Assembly: GCF_001469165.1 (NCBI RefSeq)
Contig: NZ_JABX01000007.1
Coordinates: 62,001 to 126,000 of the forward strand
Length of the DNA stretch: 64,000 nt
From: Thiohalocapsa sp. ML1
GTDB taxonomy: Bacteria > Pseudomonadota > Gammaproteobacteria > Chromatiales > Chromatiaceae
Direction: 5' to 3'
This document shows positions 24,586 to 31,231 of the stretch, in pieces; within the stretch, counting starts at the first letter, position 1, and each line of letters starts with the position of its first letter. Position numbers and translations under genes: made by a program. Below the pieces are notes generated by a model. That model saw nothing but the letters and a program-made list of their open reading frames with translations, ran no database searches and was not told where the DNA came from.

Positions 24586-25389
24586 TCAGCCGTCCGCGGC
24601 TGCCGGCCAACGCGTGCCGAGGATGACGTCGCGCCGGCGCAGGTCCGCGAGCATGCCGGCACCGGCGGCGACCACCTGCTCCGGTGCCGGATGCGTCAGC
24701 TCCGCCGCGATGGCCAACAGCGCCGCGCGGCCGGTGCGCGGCGGGTCCTGTTGCAGCAGGGTTAAGAGCCGCTGGGTGATGGCGTTGATCTCCAGAAACT
24801 CGATGCGCTCGGCGCGGTTGCGGTAGACGACCAAGTGCGTCGGCGCGGCCGGCGGCGCGCTCGGCTGACAGTCCGGCCCGATGCGGTGCACGGGATACCG
24901 ATAGCTCAGGTTCCAGGCCAGCGGCGAGACCACGGGGCAGCCGTCGAGCAGGTCGCCGTTCGGGTCCGCATGGCTCGGGTCCGGCTCGTCGTCGCTGACG
25001 CCCAGCGCCAGCTCCACCCATTCGTAGTGCGCGAGCTCCAGCAGAAAGGGCGGGTCGCCCGCGTCGCGGGCGGCGCGGGTGGTGCCTAGATAATCCAGAA
25101 ACTCCTGCGACAGCTCCAGGAACAGCGGCGTGCGCGCGTGATGCTCGACCATGAAGTCCCGCACCAAGGTGTTCCAGCGCTCATCGCCTAGGAGCTTGCG
25201 CAGCACCGGAAAGGCGCCTTCGAGCAGGCCCGAGATGTTCTTGAAGAACAGCTCCCGGTAGATGCCCATGCGCCGGTCTTCGACGTCGGCGGGCGCCGGC
25301 GCGTGCTCCGGGTCGCGGAGGTGGGCCGCGAAGGCGAGCTGCACGGCGCGGAAGCCGTCCGTGCTTGCGTGAGACGCCGGCTCAGGCAT
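24586..25389 (-). CDS. hvfC: DUF2063 partner protein HvfC/BufC
   Basis: This is a 267-aa protein. The N-terminal half carries the DUF2063 (putative DNA-binding) domain: FAAHLRDPEHAPAPADVEDR, then RELFFKNISGLLEGAFPVLR and FLDYLG. The C-terminal half is the HvfC/BufC-type extension (AWNLSYRYPVHRIGP, LVVYRNRAERIEFLEINAIT). The ATG at 25389 overlaps the 3' end of hvfB by 8 bp. In the related bufferin and HvfA pathways this protein acts with the DUF692 enzyme to bind the precursor peptide and modify its cysteines. No direct enzymatic motif is visible. Confidence 0.88.
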   Translation of the reverse strand: MPEPASHASTDGFRAVQLAFAAHLRDPEHAPAPADVEDRRMGIYRELFFKNISGLLEGAFPVLRKLLGDERWNTLVRDFMVEHHARTPLFLELSQEFLDYLGTTRAARDAGDPPFLLELAHYEWVELALGVSDDEPDPSHADPNGDLLDGCPVVSPLAWNLSYRYPVHRIGPDCQPSAPPAAPTHLVVYRNRAERIEFLEINAITQRLLTLLQQDPPRTGRAALLAIAAELTHPAPEQVVAAGAGMLADLRRRDVILGTRWPAAADG

Positions 25390-26254
25390 GGGCGGCCACC
25401 CGTGCGCGCGGGCCGTGACGGCGCTGGATGTCCGCGATGCGGCCGACCTCGCCGGCGAGCCGCTCCAGCGGCGGGATGTTGAAGTCCCGCTCCAGCAGCG
25501 TCGGAAACACGCCGTAGCAGCGGTAGGCATGCTCCAGCAGGCGCCACACCGGGTCGATGACGTCGGCGCCGTGGGTGTCCACGCGCAGATCCGGCGCCTC
25601 CACGTAGTGGCCGGCGATATGGCCGTAGCGGATGCGCTCGCCGGTCAGGCTCTCCAGGAATTCGACGGCGTCGTAGCCGTGGTTGATGCTGTTGACGTGG
25701 ATGTTGTTCACGTCCAGGAGCAGCTCGCAGTCCGCCTCCGCGAGGACGGCGTTGATAAAGTCGATCTCGCGCATCTCCCGGCCGGGCGCGGCGTAGTACG
25801 ACACGTTCTCGAGCGCGATGCGCCGCCCAAGCATGTCCTGCACCCGCCGCACGCGCTCGGCGACGTAGTGCACCGCCTCCTCGGTGAAGGGGATCGGCAT
25901 CAGGTCGTAGAGCTGGCCGTCGTCGGTGGTGTAGCTCAGGTGCTCGCTGTAGATCTCGATGCCGTGGGTGTCGAGAAAGCCCTTGATGCGGCGCACCAGG
26001 TCCTCATTGAGCGGTGCCGGCCCGCCGATAGAGAGCGACAGCCCGTGGCAGACGAAGGTGTGGCGCTCGGTCATGGACCGAAACAGCCGGCCGAAGCGCC
26101 CGCCGACGCCGATCCAGTTCTCGGGGGCGACCTCCCAGAAATCTACTTCCCTCGGCGGCGCCTCGGTCGCGTTCGCAATGAAGCTGCGGCGCAGGCCGAG
26201 CCCCGCTCCCTGCAGCGGTGGTCGCGGAGCCGGTGATTGGCTTGGCGTGAGCAT
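25382..26254 (-). CDS. hvfB: DUF692 multinuclear iron enzyme HvfB/BufB
   Basis: This 290-aa TIM-barrel protein belongs to the DUF692 (MbnB/BufB/HvfB) family. Iron-ligand regions are visible: FVCHGLSLSIG (near 68), EIYSEHLSYT (near 100), IALENVSYYA (near 147), LLLDVNNIHVN (near 180), IRYGHIAGHY (near 212), VDTHGADV and LLERDFNIP (near 265). Family enzymes use O2 and two or three iron ions to turn Cys residues of a RiPP precursor into oxazolone/thioamide or thiooxazole copper ligands. It lies between the precursor gene and hvfC on the same strand, so the substrate is most likely the adjacent EGKCG-repeat peptide. Confidence 0.92.
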   Translation of the reverse strand: MLTPSQSPAPRPPLQGAGLGLRRSFIANATEAPPREVDFWEVAPENWIGVGGRFGRLFRSMTERHTFVCHGLSLSIGGPAPLNEDLVRRIKGFLDTHGIEIYSEHLSYTTDDGQLYDLMPIPFTEEAVHYVAERVRRVQDMLGRRIALENVSYYAAPGREMREIDFINAVLAEADCELLLDVNNIHVNSINHGYDAVEFLESLTGERIRYGHIAGHYVEAPDLRVDTHGADVIDPVWRLLEHAYRCYGVFPTLLERDFNIPPLERLAGEVGRIADIQRRHGPRARVAAHA

Positions 26255-26329
26255 CGGAGTCGTCGGCTGAGCCGTGAAGGTCTTGCGAAACAGGCCCGGA
26301 CAGTGGCCCGGGCGCCGGGCGTCAAGGCA

Positions 26330-26359
26330 TCCGCGGGCACGCCGTCAGCGTGCCGCGGA
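26330..26359 (-). promoter_or_regulatory. Intra-operon hairpin between hvfA and hvfB
   Basis: ccgcgggcacgc and gcgtgccgcgg form an 11-bp stem with one bulged G and a 5-nt loop in the 115-bp hvfA-hvfB spacer. There is no T-run, so it may act as a partial attenuator or as a 3' stabiliser giving more precursor than enzyme transcript. Confidence 0.5.
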
Positions 26360-26369
26360 CGGGCGGTGC

Positions 26370-26630
26370 TCAGCCCTTATCGTCGCCGCACTTGCCCTCG
26401 CCGCACTTGCCTTCACCGCACTTGCCTTCGCCTTCGCCCTTATCGCCGCCGCACTTGCCTTCGCCGCACTTGCCCTCTTCGGCCACCTGCAGGTAGCCGC
26501 TGCCGATCTCGGTGGCGCTGAAGAGCTGGTCCGCGCTGAGCTCGGTGGTGGCGGCCTGGGCCGCGGTCAGGCCGCCGGCGAGCGCGGCACCGACAATGGC
26601 AACGACTGGGGTGATGGTCTGCTTGGACAT
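26370..26630 (-). CDS. hvfA: HvfA-type RiPP metallophore precursor
   Basis: This 86-aa precursor is preceded by a gagg RBS. Residues 1-26 form a signal peptide (MSKQTITPVVAIVGAALAGG, cleaved after AQA). A leader region follows (TTELSADQLFSATEIGSGYL), then a core with five EGKCG motifs in two groups, separated by GDKGEG and ending DDKG. EGKCG repeats are the defining feature of HvfA-family peptides, in which cysteines become oxazolone/thioamide copper ligands after DUF692/DUF2063 action. All core cysteines (five) lie in EGKCG. The product is expected to be exported and to bind copper; chemistry and export are inferred from the family. Confidence 0.9.
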   Translation of the reverse strand: MSKQTITPVVAIVGAALAGGLTAAQAATTELSADQLFSATEIGSGYLQVAEEGKCGEGKCGGDKGEGEGKCGEGKCGEGKCGDDKG

Positions 26631-26931
26631 GGGGTTTGCCTCTTGAGCTTGGAAATTCGGAGTCGATTGGGTTCAGTGGTCGCGTCGGGCGCGGGCGGAT
26701 GCTCTCGATCCGCAGAGTAACCGACACGTCCGCTTGGATAACACGGAAGGCGGCGCGGAAACACGGAGCCTGCATGGGGGAACCGCCGGTGGGGCGTTAC
26801 CTCGTCGCAGGCCGCGGGTCGAGCGACCGCTACCGTTGTCATCGCAGGCCAAGACCGGGGGCCGTATCGAGTTCTTTCAGGGCGGCCCGGCGGCGGCAAG
26901 ATTCGGCCGCAGCGTGGTGGGTTCTCGGCCG
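26631..26931. other. Upstream region of hvfA
   Basis: These 301 bp contain no gene. They should hold the hvfA promoter (such operons are often under an ECF sigma factor), but I could not pick out a convincing -35/-10 pair. Confidence 0.4.
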
Positions 26932-27384
26932 TCAGCGCCGGTCGCCCAGGCCGAGCCCGAGCTGCCGGCGCACGCAGTCCAGGTACACCCGCGGGTCGTC
27001 CTCGCGGCCGTCGCGTTGCTGGCGCCACAGGGCCTCAGCGAGGCAGTCGATGATGCGGTGCTCGGCGTCGTGGCGCTCGCCGCCGCGGGCGCGGAGCGCC
27101 TGAGCGTAGAGCGCGCGGATGCCGGGCGGAAGGTCCGCGCCCACCTGCTCCAGCAGCGCTAAGTGCAGGGCCATGTGCAGAAAGGGATTGGTCTCGCCAT
27201 GCTCCGGCAGCCAGTCCCTGCCGAGCGCCTTGTCCGCGTCGGCGAGCAGCGCGTGGTACTCGGGGTGCAGACCTGCCACCTCCGCGATGCGCTGCTCCAG
27301 CGCCGTCAACGGGGCGCCGGACTGGGCCTTCTGCCAGGCGTCGATGAACTGGCGGCGGTAAGGGTCGCGCTGGGGGCCGAACAT
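26932..27384 (-). CDS. DUF1841 family protein
   Basis: This 150-aa protein starts MFGPQRDPYRRQFIDAWQKA at the ATG at 27384. The family-typical segments are QRIAEVAGLHPEYHALL, NPFLHMALHLALLEQVGAD, and a C-terminal HRIIDCLAEALWRQQRDGR. DUF1841 proteins are cytoplasmic, of unknown function and common in gammaproteobacteria, where they are frequently near nth. Here it follows nth on the same strand after a 40-bp gap. Confidence 0.88.
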   Translation of the reverse strand: MFGPQRDPYRRQFIDAWQKAQSGAPLTALEQRIAEVAGLHPEYHALLADADKALGRDWLPEHGETNPFLHMALHLALLEQVGADLPPGIRALYAQALRARGGERHDAEHRIIDCLAEALWRQQRDGREDDPRVYLDCVRRQLGLGLGDRR

Positions 27385-27424
27385 GGGGGGGTGCTCCGTG
27401 GGTGCTCCGCCGGCTCGTCTGGGC

Positions 27425-28096
27425 TCAGGAGGTGGCGTCTGCCGCGGGCTTTTCACTGTTCGCGGCGGGCGTCTTGTCCTGGTACTCGCACAGGTCCCGG
27501 ATGATGCAGTCCGGGCAGTGCGGCTTGCGCGCCGTGCAGACATAGCGCCCGTGCAGGATCAGCCAGTGGTGGGCGTCCTGGAGAAAGGCCTTCGGGATGA
27601 ATTTGAGCAGCCCAAGCTCCACCGCGAGCGGCGTCTTGCCGGGCGCGAGGCGGGTGCGGTTCGCGACGCGAAAGATGTGCGTGTCCACCGCCATGGCCGG
27701 CTCGCCGAAGGCCGTGTTCAGCACGACGTTCGCGGTCTTGCGGCCGACGCCGGGCAGGGCCTCCAGCGCCTTGCGCTCCCGCGGCACCTCGCCGCCGTGC
27801 GCGTCCACCAGCATGCGGCACGCGGCGATGATGTTCTTCGCCTTGCTGTTGAAGAGTCCGATGGTCTTGATGTGCGCCTTCAGCCCGTCTTCGCCCAGAT
27901 CCAGGATCGCCTGCGGCGTGTTGGCCACCGGAAAGAGCCGCGCGGTGGCCTTGTTCACGCCCTTGTCCGTCGCCTGCGCGGACAGGATCACGGCGATCAA
28001 CAGCTCAAAGGTGCTGCTGTACACCAGCTCCGTCGTCGGTGCCGGGTTCGCGGCCTTAAGGCGCTCGAAGATTTCAGTGCGTTTGGCGCGGTTCAT
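27425..28096 (-). CDS. nth: Endonuclease III (DNA glycosylase/AP lyase)
   Basis: This 223-aa protein is full length for Nth. The helix-hairpin-helix is LEALPGVGRKTANVVLNTAF, with the catalytic Lys (GRKTA), and the catalytic Asp is in AVDTHIFRV. The C-terminal [4Fe-4S] site is C-x6-C-x2-C-x5-C (CTARKPHC, then CIIRDLC). It removes oxidised pyrimidines and cleaves the abasic site in base-excision repair. The ATG at 28096 gives MNRAKRTEIFERLKAANP, matching family starts. Confidence 0.95.
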   Translation of the reverse strand: MNRAKRTEIFERLKAANPAPTTELVYSSTFELLIAVILSAQATDKGVNKATARLFPVANTPQAILDLGEDGLKAHIKTIGLFNSKAKNIIAACRMLVDAHGGEVPRERKALEALPGVGRKTANVVLNTAFGEPAMAVDTHIFRVANRTRLAPGKTPLAVELGLLKFIPKAFLQDAHHWLILHGRYVCTARKPHCPDCIIRDLCEYQDKTPAANSEKPAADATS

Positions 28097-28201
28097 GGCG
28101 GCGGCAAGCATAGCCGCGGCGCTGCCCGCTGTCGCGCCGGCCGCCCGGGTACACCGGCTTGACTCGGCTCCGGAGGCCGGGCGAGGCCAGCTCGCGCCAG
28201 G

Positions 28202-28507
28202 CTAGACGGCGCCGGGCAGAAAGTCCGGGTCCAGTGCCTGCTCCGCGGTGAACGGGCAGCTCACCGGGAAGGCCTCCCGCGCCAGCCCGGTCTCCAGCGC
28301 CGCGGCCCGGCGTGCCTTTGGATAGGCGTAACCGATGTATTCCGGCACTAGCCGGCAGAGCGACGGACTCTGCCGCAGCAAGGTGTCGAGCTGGTCGCGC
28401 TGCTCGGCGATGGTGCCGGCCCAGCCGGTGGAGCGGGCCTCGGGCTGATGGCGCCCGAGATCCAGCGCCTTAAGGCGCGGAAGCACGCCGCCGATGATTG
28501 ATTGCAA
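28202..28507 (-). pseudogene. DUF29 protein, N-terminally truncated
   Basis: The 101-aa frame ends like a DUF29 protein: GTIAEQRDQLDTLLRQSPSL, then EYIGYAYPKARRAAALETGL and CPFTAEQALDPDFLP. DUF29 proteins normally have about 50 more N-terminal residues (the DFYAW...EEI region), which are absent; the sequence before MQSIIGG is unrelated. It is probably a remnant, though a short product is possible. Confidence 0.7.
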
Positions 28508-28627
28508 GACCGGCGTCCTTCACCTGAGCTGCGATCGTCTCGGAGTCACTCTGTCGCAAGAACCCAATGCGACGCCGTAGCGGCTTATCGGGCCACACGG
28601 CGCGAGATCCCCGCTTCGGCCTGCCGC

Positions 28628-28701
28628 CGTCGCCGAAGCGGCGACGAAGACAGCCGGTGGTGCGCCGGCCGCGGGTCCCCGCGGCCGGCGCACCACCGGC
28701 T
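28628..28701. repeat. Two adjacent perfect palindromes
   Basis: The first (28628-28646) is cgtcgcc-gaagc-ggcgacg. The second (28652-28701) is a perfect 24-bp inverted repeat with a 2-base centre; its arms begin agccggtggtgcgccggc. It is the strongest palindrome in the window and lies in the gene-free stretch 28508-28752. Confidence 0.9.
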
Positions 28702-28752
28702 TCATGGAAGATGTTTTCTATGCCCTCCCCGTGATTCCTCGACCCCGGGCTC

Positions 28753-28815
28753 GTCCAACGACCGGTTCAGATCGCGGCTCGCTTCGCTCCCGCGATCCAA
28801 CCTTATTCGTTAGGT
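28753..28815 (-). other. Candidate integron attC recombination site
   Basis: Reading the minus strand there is acctaac (RYYYAAC, R''), then aaggttggatcgcgg, a short loop gagcgaagcgag, then ccgcgatctgaacc and gttggac (GTTRRRY, R'). The inner arms pair (ggtt-n-gatcgcgg with ccgcgatc-nn-aacc), with one arm carrying an extra base as in real attC sites. The length (63 bp) is in the normal range and it follows immediately after the stop of the gene at 28817. The acctaac heptamer is present three times in tandem at 28809-28829. Confidence 0.72.
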
Positions 28816-28816
28816 G

Positions 28817-29209
28817 TTAGGTGTTAGGTGCTGGATTCTCGCGCCTGCGCGATGTAATTAAATACGCATGCTTTATTTGCATGCCAAAAAAGTCGCTATC
28901 TTGAATTTCCGCAATGCTATGCTCAACTCTCATTGCTATGTGTAGTGCTTCTAGCGCGGGATTTTTTTCATCAATAAGTACGATGCGAGAAAGTTTCAGC
29001 AGCTCTTCCTTGGATAAGGTCTTTTGCACGATGCCTGCAATGTATTTTAGAGATGCTTCTTTATTTTTATCAATCCACTCTGCAGCAACAACGAGATCCC
29101 ACTTGCCCGGAGCATCTTCTCTAAGGAATAGTGCAAAGAACTCAAATGGCCCTTTCTCGTTGGCCATAACAACTTCTTGTTCTTTGAGTTTTTCTAGTAA
29201 CTCTATCAT
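28817..29209 (-). CDS. Unknown protein, partner of the HEPN gene
   Basis: This 130-aa protein of low GC content starts MIELLEKLKEQEVVMANEKG and continues PFEFFALFLREDAPGKWDLV, then IVQKTLSKEELLKLSRIVLI. It is acidic in the middle and basic at the C-terminus. The ATG overlaps the HEPN stop (ATGA), so the two are coupled. No family is recognised. Position and pairing suggest a two-component module (possibly toxin/antitoxin-like), but this is inference. The stop lies inside the acctaac repeats at the attC edge. Confidence 0.75.
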   Translation of the reverse strand: MIELLEKLKEQEVVMANEKGPFEFFALFLREDAPGKWDLVVAAEWIDKNKEASLKYIAGIVQKTLSKEELLKLSRIVLIDEKNPALEALHIAMRVEHSIAEIQDSDFFGMQIKHAYLITSRRRENPAPNT

Positions 29210-29601
29210 AGTCTGGCCAAAAGGGACTTCGCTGCGGAAACCATTAGATTCGCGTCAGTAGGAGACGCGTTACCTATAGGGTTATACCTTGATTCCGGAT
29301 CCCACTCCGCAACAGCCGACCATTCAGCAAACAACCGTGTTTTTATGCGGTCCTCCATTCCAGTAAGGTGGAGCAACACATCGAGATTATGAGTTTTGAA
29401 GCTATGATACCCTTCGAGCTCCTTCCTTGTGGACGGAAACCCAGACCATTTCAACGTTCTACATATGCGCGCCTTTAATCCAAGTTCAACCGCGTAGCCG
29501 CAAAGATAAATAGCCCCTTCATAACGCCGTGACGCAACGAGCACCTCGGCATCTTGAAGTCGAGCTCTCGCGATATTCTTGATTTCTTTCGTATTAATCA
29601 T
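29206..29601 (-). CDS. HEPN-domain protein
   Basis: This 131-aa protein starts MINTKEIKNIARARLQDAEV at the ATG at 29601. ASRRYEGAIYLCGYAVELGL near residue 24 is the typical first helical hairpin of HEPN proteins, and LLHLTGMEDRIKTRLFAEWS and SRYNPIG follow as in this family. No clear R-x4-6-H ribonuclease motif is evident, so RNase activity is uncertain. The longer open frame reaching 29745 runs into the cassette boundary and is not used. Base composition is AT-rich relative to the chromosome, indicating acquisition. Confidence 0.8.
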   Translation of the reverse strand: MINTKEIKNIARARLQDAEVLVASRRYEGAIYLCGYAVELGLKARICRTLKWSGFPSTRKELEGYHSFKTHNLDVLLHLTGMEDRIKTRLFAEWSAVAEWDPESRYNPIGNASPTDANLMVSAAKSLLARL

Positions 29602-30153
29602 CGTCCGTACTTGTTCTTTTCTAGCACCTAACGTGTAATCCACGGAATCAGAAAGATCAGACGAATCCCACAATGTGCTGCTCCTGAAATAGGCGCGCTG
29701 TAGCCAGTCCAGCGACCAGCTCAGGCCGAACGTCGCCACACTCAACCCTCGCAGATCCTCTATCAGCCTATAGGCACAGGACGCTATGCCATCCCCGCCG
29801 CGGCGGCAAGGCCCGATCGTCGGGTTGTGGTCGCTCGCGCAGTGTGTTTGATCCAGGTCAAGAACTTGGATCGGACGGCGTCCGCGACCTGGCCTTCGCG
29901 CCGCGGTTTACGCACCTCGCGGCGGTGCGGGTGACCGGAAGTCGCCCTTCCTTGGGAGCCGGATGAATCCGGCGCACCCAGGATGGGTGCTGCTTCGGGC
30001 CGGATGAATCCGGCGCACCCGGTTGGCCGACGCGTGTCAACCGCCATGGACGACTTTGGTTGACAGCGCCGCGACCGACGTGGACGATGCGCGGCGGGGT
30101 GGTCGTCATCCCGCGTTCGTATCGATTCCGTCCGCGACCAAGCAGCCGAGCCC
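29602..30153. other. Gene-free stretch before bioB
   Basis: These 550 bp contain the cassette boundary at 29626-29632, REP-like repeats at 29958-30020, and the bioB promoter region. No intact gene is evident. Confidence 0.5.
29958..30020. repeat. Two REP-like direct repeats
   Basis: gccggatgaatccggcgcac occurs at 29958 and again at 29999, each followed by cc. Each contains a 7-bp stem (gccggat/atccggc), and a gcaccca/tgggtgc hairpin lies between them. Confidence 0.85.
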
Positions 30154-31215
30154 ATGCATCAAGCCTTCGCCCCCGCGTCGTCGCAGCACGACGCCATCCG
30201 CCACGACTGGACCGCCGACGAGGCCGAGGCGTTGCTCGGGCTGCCGTTTAATGATCTCGTGTTCGCGGCGCAGACGGCGCATCGCGGGCATTTCGACCCG
30301 AACCGCATCCAGCTCAGCACGCTCTTGAGCATCAAGACCGGCGGCTGCCCGGAGGACTGCGGCTACTGTTCCCAGAGCGCGCAGCACGAGACGGAGCTGA
30401 CCCGCGAGCGTCTGCTGCCGCTCGATGAGGTGCTCGACGCCGCCCGCCGCGCGCGCGCGGCCGGGGCGACGCGCTTCTGCATGGGCGCCGCTTGGCGCAA
30501 CCCGACGGACAAGAACCTCGATACGGTGCTGGCCATGGTCGAGGGCGTGAAGGCGCTGGGTCTGGAGACCTGCGTCACGCTGGGCATGCTGACCGGCGGC
30601 CAGGCGCAGCGGCTGAAGGACGCGGGGCTCGACTACTACAACCACAACCTGGATACCTCACCCGAATTCTACGGCCGGGTGATCTCGACGCGGACCTATC
30701 AGGACCGCCTCGACACGCTGGAGCACGTGCGCGCCGCGGGGCTCAAGACCTGCTCCGGCGGCATCCTCGGCATGGGCGAGGGCCGGCGCGACCGGGCGGC
30801 GATGCTGTGCCAGCTCGCGAACCTGCCGGCGCATCCGGAGTCCGTGCCGATCAACCTGCTGGTGCAGGTGGAGGGGACGCGGCTGTTCGGCACCGAGCAG
30901 CTCGACCCCTTCGAGCTGGTGCGCACCGTCGCCGCGGCGCGGGTCATGATGCCGGCAAGCTGGGTGCGCCTCTCCGCCGGCCGCGACGACATGACCGACG
31001 AGCTACAAGCCCTGTGCTTTCTTGCCGGCGCCAACTCGGTGTTTTACGGCGAGCGGCTGCTGACCACGCCGAACGCCGGCGCCGAGCGCGATCTGGCGCT
31101 GTTCGCGCGGCTCGGCATCCGCTTCGAGGAGGCCGAGCCGCCGGGGCGCGAGGAGCCAGGCGCCTGCCATCGACACGAGGCTGCCGAGGCCGGCGCTGCC
31201 GCCGTCGGCCGCTGA
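30154..31215 (+). CDS. bioB: Biotin synthase
   Basis: This 353-aa radical-SAM enzyme inserts sulfur into dethiobiotin in the last step of biotin synthesis. The radical-SAM cysteines are in [13 protein letters not shown] (C-x3-C-x2-C) near residue 70. The auxiliary [2Fe-2S] cysteines and the conserved [13 protein letters not shown] are present, and RLSAGRDDM contains the cluster-ligating Arg. The C-terminus (after about 325) is a variable His/Ala/Glu-rich tail. It is the first gene of bioB-F-H-C-D, all on the plus strand. Confidence 0.97.
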   Translation: MHQAFAPASSQHDAIRHDWTADEAEALLGLPFNDLVFAAQTAHRGHFDPNRIQLSTLLSIKTGGCPEDCGYCSQSAQHETELTRERLLPLDEVLDAARRARAAGATRFCMGAAWRNPTDKNLDTVLAMVEGVKALGLETCVTLGMLTGGQAQRLKDAGLDYYNHNLDTSPEFYGRVISTRTYQDRLDTLEHVRAAGLKTCSGGILGMGEGRRDRAAMLCQLANLPAHPESVPINLLVQVEGTRLFGTEQLDPFELVRTVAAARVMMPASWVRLSAGRDDMTDELQALCFLAGANSVFYGERLLTTPNAGAERDLALFARLGIRFEEAEPPGREEPGACHRHEAAEAGAAAVGR

Positions 31216-31231
31216 GCCCGGCCGCCGCGCG

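Larger units (their letters stand above)
28759..29631 (-). mobile_element. Predicted integron gene cassette (lone, no integrase)
   Basis: The segment runs from the G/TT of a gttaggt heptamer at 29632-29626 (minus) to the R' core of the attC at 28759. It carries two coupled minus-strand genes (HEPN and partner) of clearly lower GC content than the surroundings, tightly packed and followed directly by attC, as in integron cassettes. The upstream boundary shows only the core heptamer and no second full attC, so it may be an attI-like end or a decayed site. No integrase gene is in the window. Confidence 0.6.

Noticed and set aside
28520..28705. 61-codon minus-strand ORF
   Set aside because: It starts inside the perfect palindrome and its composition (Arg, Ala, Pro, Gly) is not gene-like.
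29632..29745. Second full attC site or extended HEPN N-terminus
   Set aside because: No matching RYYYAAC partner or stem was found upstream, and the extended N-terminus is not HEPN-like.
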